Shown here: piece after piece, positions 54,403 to 63,061 of the stretch | Numbering within the stretch: the stretch's first letter is position 1 | How the letters are laid out: each line of letters opens with the position of its first letter | Assembly (NCBI RefSeq): GCF_003265365.1 | Contig: NZ_AUPM01000029.1 | Span: 27,776 to 91,775, forward strand | Source: Petrotoga sp. 9PW.55.5.1 | GTDB taxonomy: Bacteria; Thermotogota; Thermotogae; Petrotogales; Petrotogaceae | Length of the DNA stretch: 64,000 bases | Direction: 5' to 3' | The notes under the pieces: generated by a model | The model's input: the letters and a program-made list of their open reading frames with translations, nothing else | Told to the model about the DNA's origin: nothing | Database searches by the model: none | Made by a program: the position numbers and the translations under genes

Positions 54403-55386
54403 TTATAAGGATTTTTTGTATTTTTCTATAGCTTTTTTTAAAGTAACTGCTGTTTCTTCGACTGCTAAGGTATTAGCTGCAGCCCAAGCTCCCATTTCAC
54501 TAGACGCGTACCATTTTATTTTGTTTTTATCTCTAAGAGGAGGATAGAATTCTATATGAAAGTGAAAATATTTGTCAGAATCTTTATATTCTTGTGAATT
54601 CACAGGATTTTGATGTATGTTCATCATATATGGAAATGGTTTATCAAAAAGAGCATCAAATCCACCTGTTAATAACTTTAAACTTTCTGCTAAATCCCAT
54701 TTTTCTTTATCCGTAAACTGTGAAAGGTTGCCTTTGTGAGACTTACTAACGATAAAAGCGCCATACGGGTAATCTGTAAAAAAAGGAAGATAAACAAGGA
54801 AAGAATCATTTTCAAAAAGTATTCTTTTTTCAAATTTTTTTTCTTCTTTGTTCATATCACAAATTAGACAATTATTTTTTTCTTCGTAATATTCTTTGCA
54901 ACTATCTAGTTCTACTTTTAATTTCAAGGGAATCCAAGAATAAGCATAGAGTTGCCCGTGGGGGTGAAACATGGTTACTCCAACTTCTTTTCCCCTATTT
55001 TCAAAAGGAAAGATATATTTGATGTTTTTGTCTTTTGATAATTCTACAAACCGTTCTACCCACAAATTGACAAGTTTATATATATGTTCAATGGATAGTT
55101 GTGGAAGAGTAACGTTGTGATCGGGAGAATATAATATTACTTCACATTTTCCATAATTTTTAGCTACTTTGTATAAATCCGTTCCTTTTATATTTGGTTC
55201 ATCAGGATCCAATTTCAAGGCAGGAAAATCATTATCATATGTATAAACTTCGTAGTTTTCGGGAACTTTTTTCCCGGGGCCTGGACAAAAAGGACACCAA
55301 TCTTCTGGAAGATGGGGCCTGTTTTGCCTATTATCAGCAACCATTGTCCAAGTTTTTAATAAAGGATTCCATCTTAATTCAGGCAT
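54403..55386 (-). CDS. galT: Galactose-1-phosphate uridylyltransferase
   Basis: Exchanges UDP between glucose and galactose phosphates. The 327 residues show WCPFCPGPGKKVPEN and NNCLICDMNKEE (zinc cysteines), MFHPHGQLYAYSWIP with the nucleophile His, NIHQNPVNSQE and HFHIEFYPP. The chain is close to the family length. Start ATG 55386, 17 bp after the LacI-type gene. No galE is present in the window, so UDP-galactose recycling must be encoded elsewhere. Confidence 0.95.
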   Translation of the reverse strand: MPELRWNPLLKTWTMVADNRQNRPHLPEDWCPFCPGPGKKVPENYEVYTYDNDFPALKLDPDEPNIKGTDLYKVAKNYGKCEVILYSPDHNVTLPQLSIEHIYKLVNLWVERFVELSKDKNIKYIFPFENRGKEVGVTMFHPHGQLYAYSWIPLKLKVELDSCKEYYEEKNNCLICDMNKEEKKFEKRILFENDSFLVYLPFFTDYPYGAFIVSKSHKGNLSQFTDKEKWDLAESLKLLTGGFDALFDKPFPYMMNIHQNPVNSQEYKDSDKYFHFHIEFYPPLRDKNKIKWYASSEMGAWAAANTLAVEETAVTLKKAIEKYKKSL

Positions 55387-55403
55387 TATTTTTCTCTCCT
55401 TTT

Positions 55404-56426
55404 CTAAGAATTTCTCACTACTAATTCCACATCCAAAACTTTTCTTGTTGAGGAATTGACTCTGTTTTTATTTTTTATCCTTTTATAAATCATTTGGAAC
55501 GCTTGATATCCCATTTCAAATTTATGTACTTTTACGGTTGTTAATTCTGGTTCTATTAATCTAGAAAATCTTATGTCATCGTATCCAACTATCGAAACTT
55601 CTTGAGGAATTTTTACCTTTTTTTCTTTTAAAGCTTTAATAGCCCCATAGGCTATTAGATCGTTATAACAAAAGATTCCATCAAATTTTTCTTTTTTTTG
55701 AAGCATTTCCATAGTTTTATCATATCCCGCTTGAACATGGTATCCTTCATGAACATGATGACACAGTTTTACATCGTTTTCTGAAAAAGATATTCCTTTT
55801 TCTTTTAAAGCTTTTTTAAAACCTTCCAACCTTCCAAAAGAGGCAGAATTATACAATTGATCGGTAATCATCTTTATCTTTGTTCGCCCTTTTTCAATTA
55901 AATGTTTGGTAGCTATATACCCACCTTTTACTTCATCACTAAAGATTTCATCAACATTCCATTCATAAATTTCCCTTCCTACTAAAACCATAGGGAAATG
56001 TTCTTTAATGAGTTCTCTAATATCTTCATAACTTTCTTGCATTGGAAAAAGCAGTATTCCATCTACTCTTCTTTCTAAAAGCGTTTTAATGAATTTTTCT
56101 TCGTTTTCATAAACTCCTTCAGAGTTCATTATTATTATTTGATAATCTCTTTCCTGCGCAGCTTTATCAATGCCTTTAAAAACTTCTGAAAAAAATGGGT
56201 TAGAGCTATCAGGCATTATAACTCCAATGGTATGAGTAACACTTGATTTAAGCATAGTTGCATATACATTTCTAACATATCCCATTTCTTGGGCTATTTT
56301 TTCTATTTTCTTCTTCGTGTTCTCGTTTATATCAGGTTTATCATTCAAAGCCCGGGATACTGTATTGGGAGATACACCAGCTTTTTTAGCAATATCTTTT
56401 ATAGTAACAAAGCTACTTCGGCTTAT
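55404..56426 (-). CDS. LacI/GalR-family repressor, start codon unclear
   Basis: From the first ordinary start codon (TTG 56348) the protein would lack its DNA-binding headpiece. The same frame continues upstream through FVTIKDIAKKAGVSPNTVSR, a complete LacI helix-turn-helix, with no ATG, GTG or TTG before a stop at 56435-56433. A site AGGTGA lies 6 nt before an in-frame ATA at 56426-56424, which would give 340 residues, the usual length. The other option is GTG 56436 with one A removed from the A5 tract 56426-56430. The effector domain (IGVIMPDSSNPFFSEVFKGI, GIFCYNDLIAYGAIKAL, SIVGYDDIRFSRLIEPELTT) is intact. It probably regulates galT, galK and the transporter operon. Confidence 0.8.
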   Translation of the reverse strand: MSRSSFVTIKDIAKKAGVSPNTVSRALNDKPDINENTKKKIEKIAQEMGYVRNVYATMLKSSVTHTIGVIMPDSSNPFFSEVFKGIDKAAQERDYQIIIMNSEGVYENEEKFIKTLLERRVDGILLFPMQESYEDIRELIKEHFPMVLVGREIYEWNVDEIFSDEVKGGYIATKHLIEKGRTKIKMITDQLYNSASFGRLEGFKKALKEKGISFSENDVKLCHHVHEGYHVQAGYDKTMEMLQKKEKFDGIFCYNDLIAYGAIKALKEKKVKIPQEVSIVGYDDIRFSRLIEPELTTVKVHKFEMGYQAFQMIYKRIKNKNRVNSSTRKVLDVELVVRNS

Positions 56427-56453
56427 TTTTAATCACCTCACTAATCTAATTAT

Positions 56454-56471
56454 GTTAACGTTAACGGTATC
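56454..56471 (-). promoter_or_regulatory. LacI-type operator upstream of the repressor gene
   Basis: GTTAACGTTAACGGTATC (plus) reads GATACCGTTAACGTTAAC on the minus strand. It shares 13 bases with the operator at the transporter promoter and lies about 28 bp before the proposed lacI start. TTGATA overlapping its upstream edge could be a -35. Autoregulation is inferred. Confidence 0.65.
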
Positions 56472-56476
56472 AAACT

Positions 56477-56847
56477 AATTTTACACCAAAAAAAATAAAA
56501 AACAAAATGTTTTTTATAATTTTCCTATTTATCAAAGAATATTTTTAGAAAATAACGCTTTGCTTTCACTCTTATTAATAAGAAAAAGGGTGAGTTTGAT
56601 TGAAGGTCTTTGTGGCTACGGCATTGAGGGTACTGAATCTCCCTCAACGATTCTCTATAAAACTCATCACCCCAATCTAGACATCAAAAAAGACAAATCA
56701 AACGTTTATCATAATATCATTTCAACATCAAAAGATTAGTCCAAAGATCTACAAAAGTCCTCGGCTTTAGCTATCGAATCTTTCTTTTTTTGAGATTATA
56801 CACCCTCTTGCCCGCCTTTAACAACATTATCAAGCCCTATTTTTCTG
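56477..56847. other. Intergenic stretch with a nested stem-loop; possible element remnant
   Basis: About 370 bp without a gene. TTGAGGG and CCCTCAA near 56627-56650 form a 7-bp hairpin. Around it, GGTGAGTTT (about 56589) and AAACTCATCACC (about 56660) pair imperfectly, giving an ~85-nt nested structure. The rest is broken by stops in all frames I read. It could be a structured RNA or the end of a degraded insertion element. Confidence 0.4.
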
Positions 56848-58236
56848 TCAAATTAAAAGAGCAAAAAATAACCACGCCGGCATTATTACGATATTTTCTT
56901 CTTTTGCTAGTGTGTTTTTTGTTATCAATACACCTTTACCAAAAACTTTTTTCATACTAAAATAATCACTTTTAGTGATATTGTTTTGAAATTTTACTTC
57001 TATTGGAAATAATCCCTCATTTTCTTCTATTACAAAATCTATTTCATTACCCCTATCTGAATACCAAAAATATGGTCCGTTGTATAAATTTAAAGCATAA
57101 GTACTCAGTTTGTTTAAATTTAATAGATGCCGCAAGGTTATTTGTTCTATCCTTTGTGACATTTTTATCTCTTTACCACTTGTTTCAGTAATCAAAGTGC
57201 AAATTACTTGATCTAAAGGATAAACTTTTTTTTGCTTCTTAAACTTGATAGTTTTTGTTGAAGGATCTATAAAATAAATCGTTGAGATAATAAAACTATA
57301 TGCTAAATATTCAAAATATTTTTGAATTGTGTCAACAGATTTTATCGATTCACTTAAATCGTTTAAGATTGAACGCCAGGAAAATCTCTGACCAATTATT
57401 CCAGGAAGTTTTTTAAATATTTCAATTATAATTCCTCTTGAATTCATATATTTTTCAGCATCGCCTAGAATAAAATCGCGATATATGTTTTTAGTTTGTT
57501 CTGTAATTTTACCTTCGATCATATATTCATCTATTACTTTTGGAAATCCGCCAAAATTGATATATTTTAAAAAATATTCTTGTAAAAAAGAATATCGAAA
57601 ATTTAAACCTTTGATATCTTCTTCGCCAAGCGAAACAATTTCTCTTAGATTTAATGAATCTATCTCTATTCCCCTTGCTTTTAGATATTCGTTGAACGTT
57701 AAAGGTAAAAACACTAGATCTTTACCCACGCCTCTTCTTCCTGGCATTCTTTCGCTTGATACTTTCAAGTCATAAGCAGATGAACCTGTTAAGATAACCA
57801 CTGCATTAACTATTAAGCCTATATCTACCAAATACTTAATCGCACTCTGCCAATTATTAACCATTGTTATTTCGTCTATAAATATGTAAGTTCTTTCGTT
57901 TTTTGAAATATTGAAGGATTGTAAATAAATTTTTATTATGTCAGCCAGTTCCGACTTATCTTTGATCATATCGCATGTAAAAAATAATATACGTAGGGGG
58001 TCAATATTATCTTCGATTAACTTCCTAATAAATAATTTAATAAAAGTAGTTTTTCCCACCTGTCTCGGACCCCTTATAGTATATATACCGAATTTATCAA
58101 CAGGAATATTTGAAAAAAGTTTCTCTGGATAATATTTGAAATTACTTTTTTCATAATTGATTATATTTCTATCCTGGTATATGGTCATCTTATCTCTCCA
58201 CCAAGGATTCATGATGTGCAAGTCCTCAAAGTCCAT
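56848..58236 (-). CDS. AAA+ ATPase with DUF4143 (nuclease-fold) C-terminal domain
   Basis: The 462 residues contain Walker A RGPRQVGKTTFIKLF, Walker B TYIFIDEITMV and sensor LTGSSAYDL. The conserved RMPGRRGVGKDLVFLPLTFNEYL loop and a C-terminal domain with FWYSDRGNEIDFVIEENEGL and FPIEVKF follow. The latter has the E..D...PIEVK pattern of PD-(D/E)XK folds. Such orphan ATPases are scattered and mobile in thermophiles, and their cellular role is unknown. It has its own start (ATG behind GGTGGGA), is not in an operon, and sits between the galactose region and iadA. Confidence 0.88.
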   Translation of the reverse strand: MDFEDLHIMNPWWRDKMTIYQDRNIINYEKSNFKYYPEKLFSNIPVDKFGIYTIRGPRQVGKTTFIKLFIRKLIEDNIDPLRILFFTCDMIKDKSELADIIKIYLQSFNISKNERTYIFIDEITMVNNWQSAIKYLVDIGLIVNAVVILTGSSAYDLKVSSERMPGRRGVGKDLVFLPLTFNEYLKARGIEIDSLNLREIVSLGEEDIKGLNFRYSFLQEYFLKYINFGGFPKVIDEYMIEGKITEQTKNIYRDFILGDAEKYMNSRGIIIEIFKKLPGIIGQRFSWRSILNDLSESIKSVDTIQKYFEYLAYSFIISTIYFIDPSTKTIKFKKQKKVYPLDQVICTLITETSGKEIKMSQRIEQITLRHLLNLNKLSTYALNLYNGPYFWYSDRGNEIDFVIEENEGLFPIEVKFQNNITKSDYFSMKKVFGKGVLITKNTLAKEENIVIMPAWLFFALLI

Positions 58237-58444
58237 TTATAATCCCACCTCTAATCCAAAATTTCCCTACTACGAATTAATTATATCATAAAGTGAAGGT
58301 TTTTATCTAAGGTATTTGACAAAAACGCACGGTTTTGTCGAATTGATTAGACAAAAATCTACACTCTAATCTTACAGAAAAACTCACAGAACAAACATAG
58401 AAAACAATAAACAAACTATATTAAAAAGTTGACTTTAAAAATTA

Positions 58445-58453
58445 TGCTATAAT
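58445..58453 (+). promoter_or_regulatory. Extended -10 promoter
   Basis: TGCTATAAT (58445-58453) is a perfect extended -10 element. TTGACT at 58429-58434 is too close (13 bp) to be an ordinary -35. It would drive the small ORF below and iadA. Confidence 0.5.
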
Positions 58454-58459
58454 AAAAAT

Positions 58460-58664
58460 ATGATGCGATATGGGCATATTTGTTGGATATTTTCAGATAA
58501 GTCCCTGAATGATGAAATTTATTCGAGTGATGTTAGAAAGGTCGCACCAGAAAAAGCGAAAACGGTTATATGGTATCCAATCTGAGAGATATAAGCGAGG
58601 ATTTCCAGAAAACTGAAAACAGAGTATATTATTGTGGTCAGAAAATAGATAGGTGGTGAAAAAA
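58460..58664 (+). pseudogene. Possible small gene, broken by one base, ahead of iadA
   Basis: An ATG at 58460, only 7 nt after the -10, opens a 41-codon frame (MMRYGHICWIFSDKSLNDE...) ending at 58585. With one more A in the CCAATC tract the frame would continue as NLRDISEDFQKTENRVYYCG and stop at a TGA (58657-58659) just before the iadA start. I do not recognise the product. It may be a remnant, or chance coding in a leader. The surrounding 58237-58440 shows nothing clear beyond AT-rich sequence. Confidence 0.35.
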
Positions 58665-59807
58665 TTGTTAACATTAATAAAAGATGCAGAAGTTTACTCT
58701 CCTTCTTATGAAGGAAAGAAAGATGTCTTAATAGGTGGAGGAAAGATTTTATACATTCAAGAAAATATAAAATTAGATACAAATTTACAGGTAGATATAG
58801 TTGATGGAGAGGGTTATCTATTAGTTCCTGGTTTTATCGATTCTCACGTACATATTGTTGGTGGAGGTGGAGAAGGGGGATACAATACCAGAACTCCAGA
58901 AATTACCCTTTCTCAAATAGTAAAAGGCGGAATAACTACGTTGGTAGGTGTATTAGGAACAGATAATGCAACAAGAAGTATGGAGAACTTAATAGCTAAG
59001 GCTAAATCATTAAATGTAGAAGGAATTAGTTGTTACGCATATACTGGTTCTTATCATTTGCCTTTGAAGACTTTTACCAAAAGAATTATAGACGATATAG
59101 TTTTTATTGAAGAAATCATAGGTGTTGGAGAAATAGCTATTTCAGATCATCGAGGTTCTCAACCTACGATAGAAGAGTTGACAAGATTAACTTCGGATGC
59201 AAGAGTTGGAGGTATTTTGTCGAAAAAAGCTGGTATTGTCAATGTTCATGTTGGAAGAGGCAAAAATTTTGTAGACCCTTTAATAGAAGTGGTTAAGAAC
59301 TCAGATTTGCCTATTACCCAGTTCTTGCCAACTCATATGAACAAAGGTAAAGAATCTATTCAGGTATGCAAAGAATTTATTGACTTAGGAGGGAGAGTGG
59401 ATTTTACAACTAGTAGTTCTGAAAAGAGAAGCAAAGATGATTTTTCAAAACCTTCTAAAGCCTTGAAAACTTTATTGGACGAAGGGGTAAATATAGATAA
59501 TATTTCTTTTTCTTCTGATGGTCAAGGAAGTCTACCAAAGTTTGATGAAAAAGGTAATTTCTTAAAATTGGATGTAGCAGATGTATGTACGCTTTTTGAA
59601 GAGGTAAGAGATTGCGTGATTCAAGAAAATATCCCATTAGAAGAGGCCTTAAAAGTCATTACTTCTAATCCTGCTAATTTTCTTAAATTAGAAAACAAAG
59701 GGCAAATAAAAGAAGGCTTCGATGCAGATTTGGTGTTATTACAAAAAGACACTTTGAATATTGAAAAAGTCATGGCAAAAGGGAAACTTCTAATAACCAT
59801 TTTCTAA
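58665..59807 (+). CDS. iadA: Isoaspartyl dipeptidase (beta-aspartyl peptidase)
   Basis: Amidohydrolase that cleaves beta-aspartyl dipeptides from damaged proteins. The 380 residues show VPGFIDSHVHIVGGGGEGGY with the HxH metal ligands, TRTPEITLSQIVKGGITTLV, ISDHRGSQPT, LPTHMNKGKES, SSDGQGSLPKFDEKGN (catalytic Asp) and the N-terminal composite-domain strand. The residue aligned with the carboxylated Lys162 of E. coli IadA is Glu (GVGEIAISDH). TTG 58665 follows AGGTGGTGA by 5 nt. The C-terminus ends VMAKGKLLITIF, about a dozen residues short of E. coli IadA, where a foreign remnant begins. Confidence 0.9.
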   Translation: MLTLIKDAEVYSPSYEGKKDVLIGGGKILYIQENIKLDTNLQVDIVDGEGYLLVPGFIDSHVHIVGGGGEGGYNTRTPEITLSQIVKGGITTLVGVLGTDNATRSMENLIAKAKSLNVEGISCYAYTGSYHLPLKTFTKRIIDDIVFIEEIIGVGEIAISDHRGSQPTIEELTRLTSDARVGGILSKKAGIVNVHVGRGKNFVDPLIEVVKNSDLPITQFLPTHMNKGKESIQVCKEFIDLGGRVDFTTSSSEKRSKDDFSKPSKALKTLLDEGVNIDNISFSSDGQGSLPKFDEKGNFLKLDVADVCTLFEEVRDCVIQENIPLEEALKVITSNPANFLKLENKGQIKEGFDADLVLLQKDTLNIEKVMAKGKLLITIF

Positions 59808-59977
59808 AAGATTTTTCAAAATCTAATATTGAAGAAGTTATAATGAAAATAAAAAAGTGTGGAGCCACAAAAGTAGCTCCAACTCATTGTAGTGGTGATT
59901 TAGCGAGAAATTTATTCAAAGCAAATTTCAAAGGCAATTTTATAGAGATAGGAACGGGATCAGAAATAGAAATTTAG
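59798..59977 (+). pseudogene. 3' remnant of an MBL-fold metallohydrolase gene
   Basis: A 59-codon open frame overlapping the end of iadA reads FLKDFSKSNIEEVIMKIKKC, then GATKVAPTHCSGDLARNLFK, then FIEIGTGSEIEI and a stop. This matches the C-terminus of MBL-fold hydrolases of the type often annotated as dihydropterin-ribofuranosyl-aminobenzene-phosphate synthase (THCTGDKA...F....IGVG). The zinc-binding N-terminal part is absent and there is no start, so it is a remnant. Confidence 0.7.
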
Positions 59978-59987
59978 TTATTTACTG

Positions 59988-61913
59988 TTATGAATAACTC
60001 AATTTTAAATTTTTGTTTTTTATCTCTTTTTTGATAGTGGCTATAAAATCTTTTCTTGAAATATTTTCCACTGTTTTCCCATCTCTGGTTCTTACATTTA
60101 TGGTATCACCACTTACTTCCTTTTCCCCAAAAACTATCATGTAAGGTATCTTTTTCATCTGTTCGCTTCGTATTTTGTAACCAACAGTTGAATCAGAGTC
60201 ATTTACATAAACTCTAATATTTTCTTTGTCAAGTTCTTGAGCAAACTTCTTTGCTTCTTCATTGTACTTTTCAGAAACAGGAATTATGGAAATTTGCGTT
60301 GGAGATAGCCAAGTTGGAAATTCTCCAGCAAAATTTTCTACTAATATACCAAAAAACCTTTCTAGAGAACCCAAAATAGCCCTATGAATCATTACAGGTC
60401 TTTTTTGTTCGTCATTTTCATCTGCATAAACCAGGTCAAACCTTTCTGGCATTTGAAAATCAAGTTGAATAGTGGTACACTGCCATTTTCTTCCTAATGA
60501 ATCAGTTAGATTAAAATCAATCTTGGGACCATAGAAAGCTCCTTCTCCCTCATCAATCCGATATTTAATGTTAGATTTTTCCAAAGCTAGTTTTAAGGCG
60601 TTTGTGGCTCTTTCCCAGCTTTCCAAATCTCCCATGTGATCTTCAGGCATTGTACTCAATATTGCCTCGTATTTAAAATCAAACGTTGAATATATCTCAT
60701 TTGTGAGTTGTATGACTTTTATTATTTCTTCTTCTATTTGTGATTGAGTACAGAAAATATGGGCATCATCTTGTGTGAAAGCTCTTACTCTAAATAATCC
60801 ATGTAAAACTCCACTTCTTTCATACCTGTGAACTTTACCGAATTCAAACATTCTTATCGGAAGATCTCTGTAACTTATAAACTTATTCTTATATATTAAG
60901 ATATGGCCAGGACAATTCATAGGTTTTACAGCCATAGGCATATCTTCTTTTTCTGTAAAGAACATGTTCTCTTGATAATGATCCCAGTGACCAGATTGAT
61001 GCCATAATTTAATGTTCATTATTTGTGGAGTTTCAACCTCTTCGTATCCATATTTCTTGTGAATCTCTCGTGAAAAAGACATTAATTCGTTCAGTATAAT
61101 CTTACCATTTGGTAAAAAGAAAGGCATACCTGGCGCCATTTCGGATTGCAACATAAATAAATCTAATTTAGGACCTAGTTTTCTATGATCTCTTTTTTTT
61201 GCTTCTTCCAACATAGTTAGATAATCTTCTAAGTCTTTCTTTTTTGAAAAAGCCGTTGCATATATCCTTTGAAGCATCTTATTATTTTCATTTCCTCGCC
61301 AATATGCCCCCGAAACTGAAAGAAGTTTAAAATATTTAACGTATCCAGTTGAAGGAAGATGAGGACCCCTACATAGATCAAAGAAATCTCCTTGGTAATA
61401 AACGGAAACTTTATTCCCTGGAAGTTCCTCAATCAATTCAACTTTGTACGGTTGATCCTTAAATAATTCTTTAGCCTCTTCTTTGGAAAGTTCTTTTCTT
61501 GTTATAGAGATATCTTCTTTTATAATTTTTTTCATTTCTTCTTCTATTTTTGAAAAATCTTCTTCTGAGAGACTGTATCCTTCAATATCAAAATCATAGT
61601 AAAATCCATCTTCTATAACTGGTCCTATAGCCAATTTCACTTTATCTTTTCCAAAGATTATTACCACTGCTTGAGCCATAATGTGAGCCATTGTATGCCT
61701 ATATATTTTAGGAGCTATTTCATCACCTAAAGTTATCAGTTTAATGGTAGAATCTTCGGTAATAGAAGTATTTAAATCCTTTAACTCACCATTTATTTCT
61801 GCAGCAATAGAGTTCCTAAATAACCCCTCAGATATACTTTTTGCTATATCCGCCGGTGTTACTCCCTTTTCGAATTCTTTAACCGAATTATCAGGAAAAG
61901 TTATTTTAACCAT
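59988..61913 (-). CDS. thrS: Threonyl-tRNA synthetase
   Basis: Charges tRNA-Thr. The 641 residues show the TGS domain ([20 protein letters not shown]), the editing domain with [11 protein letters not shown] and [14 protein letters not shown], and the class II core. The core contains [11 protein letters not shown] (zinc Cys), [20 protein letters not shown] (motif 2) and [17 protein letters not shown] (motif 3). The C-terminal anticodon-binding domain ends normally. ATG behind GAGGTGATTAA, 14 bp after prfA. No T-box leader is possible in so short a spacer, so control must act further upstream in the operon. Confidence 0.97.
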   Translation of the reverse strand: MVKITFPDNSVKEFEKGVTPADIAKSISEGLFRNSIAAEINGELKDLNTSITEDSTIKLITLGDEIAPKIYRHTMAHIMAQAVVIIFGKDKVKLAIGPVIEDGFYYDFDIEGYSLSEEDFSKIEEEMKKIIKEDISITRKELSKEEAKELFKDQPYKVELIEELPGNKVSVYYQGDFFDLCRGPHLPSTGYVKYFKLLSVSGAYWRGNENNKMLQRIYATAFSKKKDLEDYLTMLEEAKKRDHRKLGPKLDLFMLQSEMAPGMPFFLPNGKIILNELMSFSREIHKKYGYEEVETPQIMNIKLWHQSGHWDHYQENMFFTEKEDMPMAVKPMNCPGHILIYKNKFISYRDLPIRMFEFGKVHRYERSGVLHGLFRVRAFTQDDAHIFCTQSQIEEEIIKVIQLTNEIYSTFDFKYEAILSTMPEDHMGDLESWERATNALKLALEKSNIKYRIDEGEGAFYGPKIDFNLTDSLGRKWQCTTIQLDFQMPERFDLVYADENDEQKRPVMIHRAILGSLERFFGILVENFAGEFPTWLSPTQISIIPVSEKYNEEAKKFAQELDKENIRVYVNDSDSTVGYKIRSEQMKKIPYMIVFGEKEVSGDTINVRTRDGKTVENISRKDFIATIKKEIKNKNLKLSYS

Positions 61914-61927
61914 TTAATCACCTCTGA

Positions 61928-62998
61928 TTATATCGTTAAACTTTCAAGTTTTGCTTTTAAATCTCTTTCTATAAGTTTATCTATAATTTCATCTAAGTCA
62001 CCATCAAGTAATTCATTTATTCTATGAGTTGTATAATGAATTCTGTGATCTGTAATTCTGTTTTGTGGGAAATTATAAGTTCTGATTTTTTCGCTTCTAT
62101 CCCCGCTACCTATTTGAGATTTTCTTTCTTGAATAAGTTGAGATTGTTGCTCATTCAATTTTATTTCAAAAAGCTTAGTTCGTAATATGTTTAATGCTTT
62201 CTCTTTGTTTTGGTGCTGAGACCTTTCATTTTGACAAGTAACCACTATCCCTGTTGGAAGATGAGTTATTCTAACTGCCGAATCCGTTTTATTTACGTAT
62301 TGACCTCCTGCACCACTTGCTCTGTAAGTATCTATCCTTAAATCATTTTCGTTAATTTGAACATCTATATCTGTAGCTTCTGGCAGAACAGCCACTGTTG
62401 CGGTTGATGTATGTATTCTTCCAGAAGATTCTGTTTGAGGCACGCGTTGCACCCTGTGTACTCCGCTTTCATATTTAAATCTCCTGTAAACATCTTTTCC
62501 TTTTATTTTTATTATAGCGGTTTTTATTCCCCCTAGTTCGTTTTCGTTAAGATCTAGTGTTTCATACTTCCAACCCTTTCTTTCGGCATAACGGAGATAC
62601 ATTCTCATCAATTCTGAAGCAAAAAGACTTGCTTCGTCCCCGCCTGTTCCTGCCCTTATTTCCATTATTATATTTCTTTCATCGTATTTATCTTGTGTAA
62701 CTAAACCTTCCAAAATCCGTTTTTCTATCTTCCCTTCTTTTTTTTCTATCTCACTTAGCATAGATTGATATTCTTCCTCAGAAATCTCTCCATCGTCATA
62801 CATTTCTTTCAAGGTTTTCTTATCTTCTAACACTTCTTCATAACTACTAAATAGACCATCTAATTCCGATAAACGAGAATGATCTTGACCTAGTTTTTTC
62901 AGTTGTTCTACATCATTGGTTACCTCTGGATCACTTAATTGTTTTTCCAATTCTTCTATTTTTTTCTTAACTTCCTCTTTAAAATCTAATATGTTCAA
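61928..62998 (-). CDS. prfA: Peptide chain release factor 1
   Basis: Reads UAA and UAG and triggers peptide release. The 356 residues have the coiled N-terminus, VQRVPQTESSGRIHTSTATV and RASGAGGQYVNKTDSAVRIT with the catalytic GGQ. The ending is RTYNFPQNRITDHRIHYTTH; all are RF1- not RF2-type. The start TTG 62998 has no close ribosome-binding site: AAGGAGG lies 23 nt upstream beyond a small hairpin (separate feature). Confidence 0.95.
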   Translation of the reverse strand: MNILDFKEEVKKKIEELEKQLSDPEVTNDVEQLKKLGQDHSRLSELDGLFSSYEEVLEDKKTLKEMYDDGEISEEEYQSMLSEIEKKEGKIEKRILEGLVTQDKYDERNIIMEIRAGTGGDEASLFASELMRMYLRYAERKGWKYETLDLNENELGGIKTAIIKIKGKDVYRRFKYESGVHRVQRVPQTESSGRIHTSTATVAVLPEATDIDVQINENDLRIDTYRASGAGGQYVNKTDSAVRITHLPTGIVVTCQNERSQHQNKEKALNILRTKLFEIKLNEQQSQLIQERKSQIGSGDRSEKIRTYNFPQNRITDHRIHYTTHRINELLDGDLDEIIDKLIERDLKAKLESLTI

Positions 62999-63028
62999 AG
63001 GTTTGGTGTAAAAACACCTTTCCTCCTT
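62999..63028 (-). promoter_or_regulatory. prfA leader: distant SD, hairpin and overlapping GTG
   Basis: AAGGAGG (63028-63022) is followed by AAA, GGTGT-TTTT-ACACC (63018-63005, a 5-bp stem), AAACCT and the TTG start. Folding would bring the SD to about 9 nt. Alternatively a GTG (63017-63015) 4 nt after the SD opens a 12-codon frame that overlaps the prfA start. With one T fewer in the T5 tract it would run into prfA in frame. Confidence 0.45.
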
Positions 63029-63061
63029 CCCAAAAAATTAATTTCGTTATATTTTGAAATT

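Noticed and set aside
58580..58610. CTGAGA followed by AAGCGAGG, recalling a TPP riboswitch
   Set aside because: The ACCC partner and the conserved second domain are missing, and iadA is not a thiamin gene.
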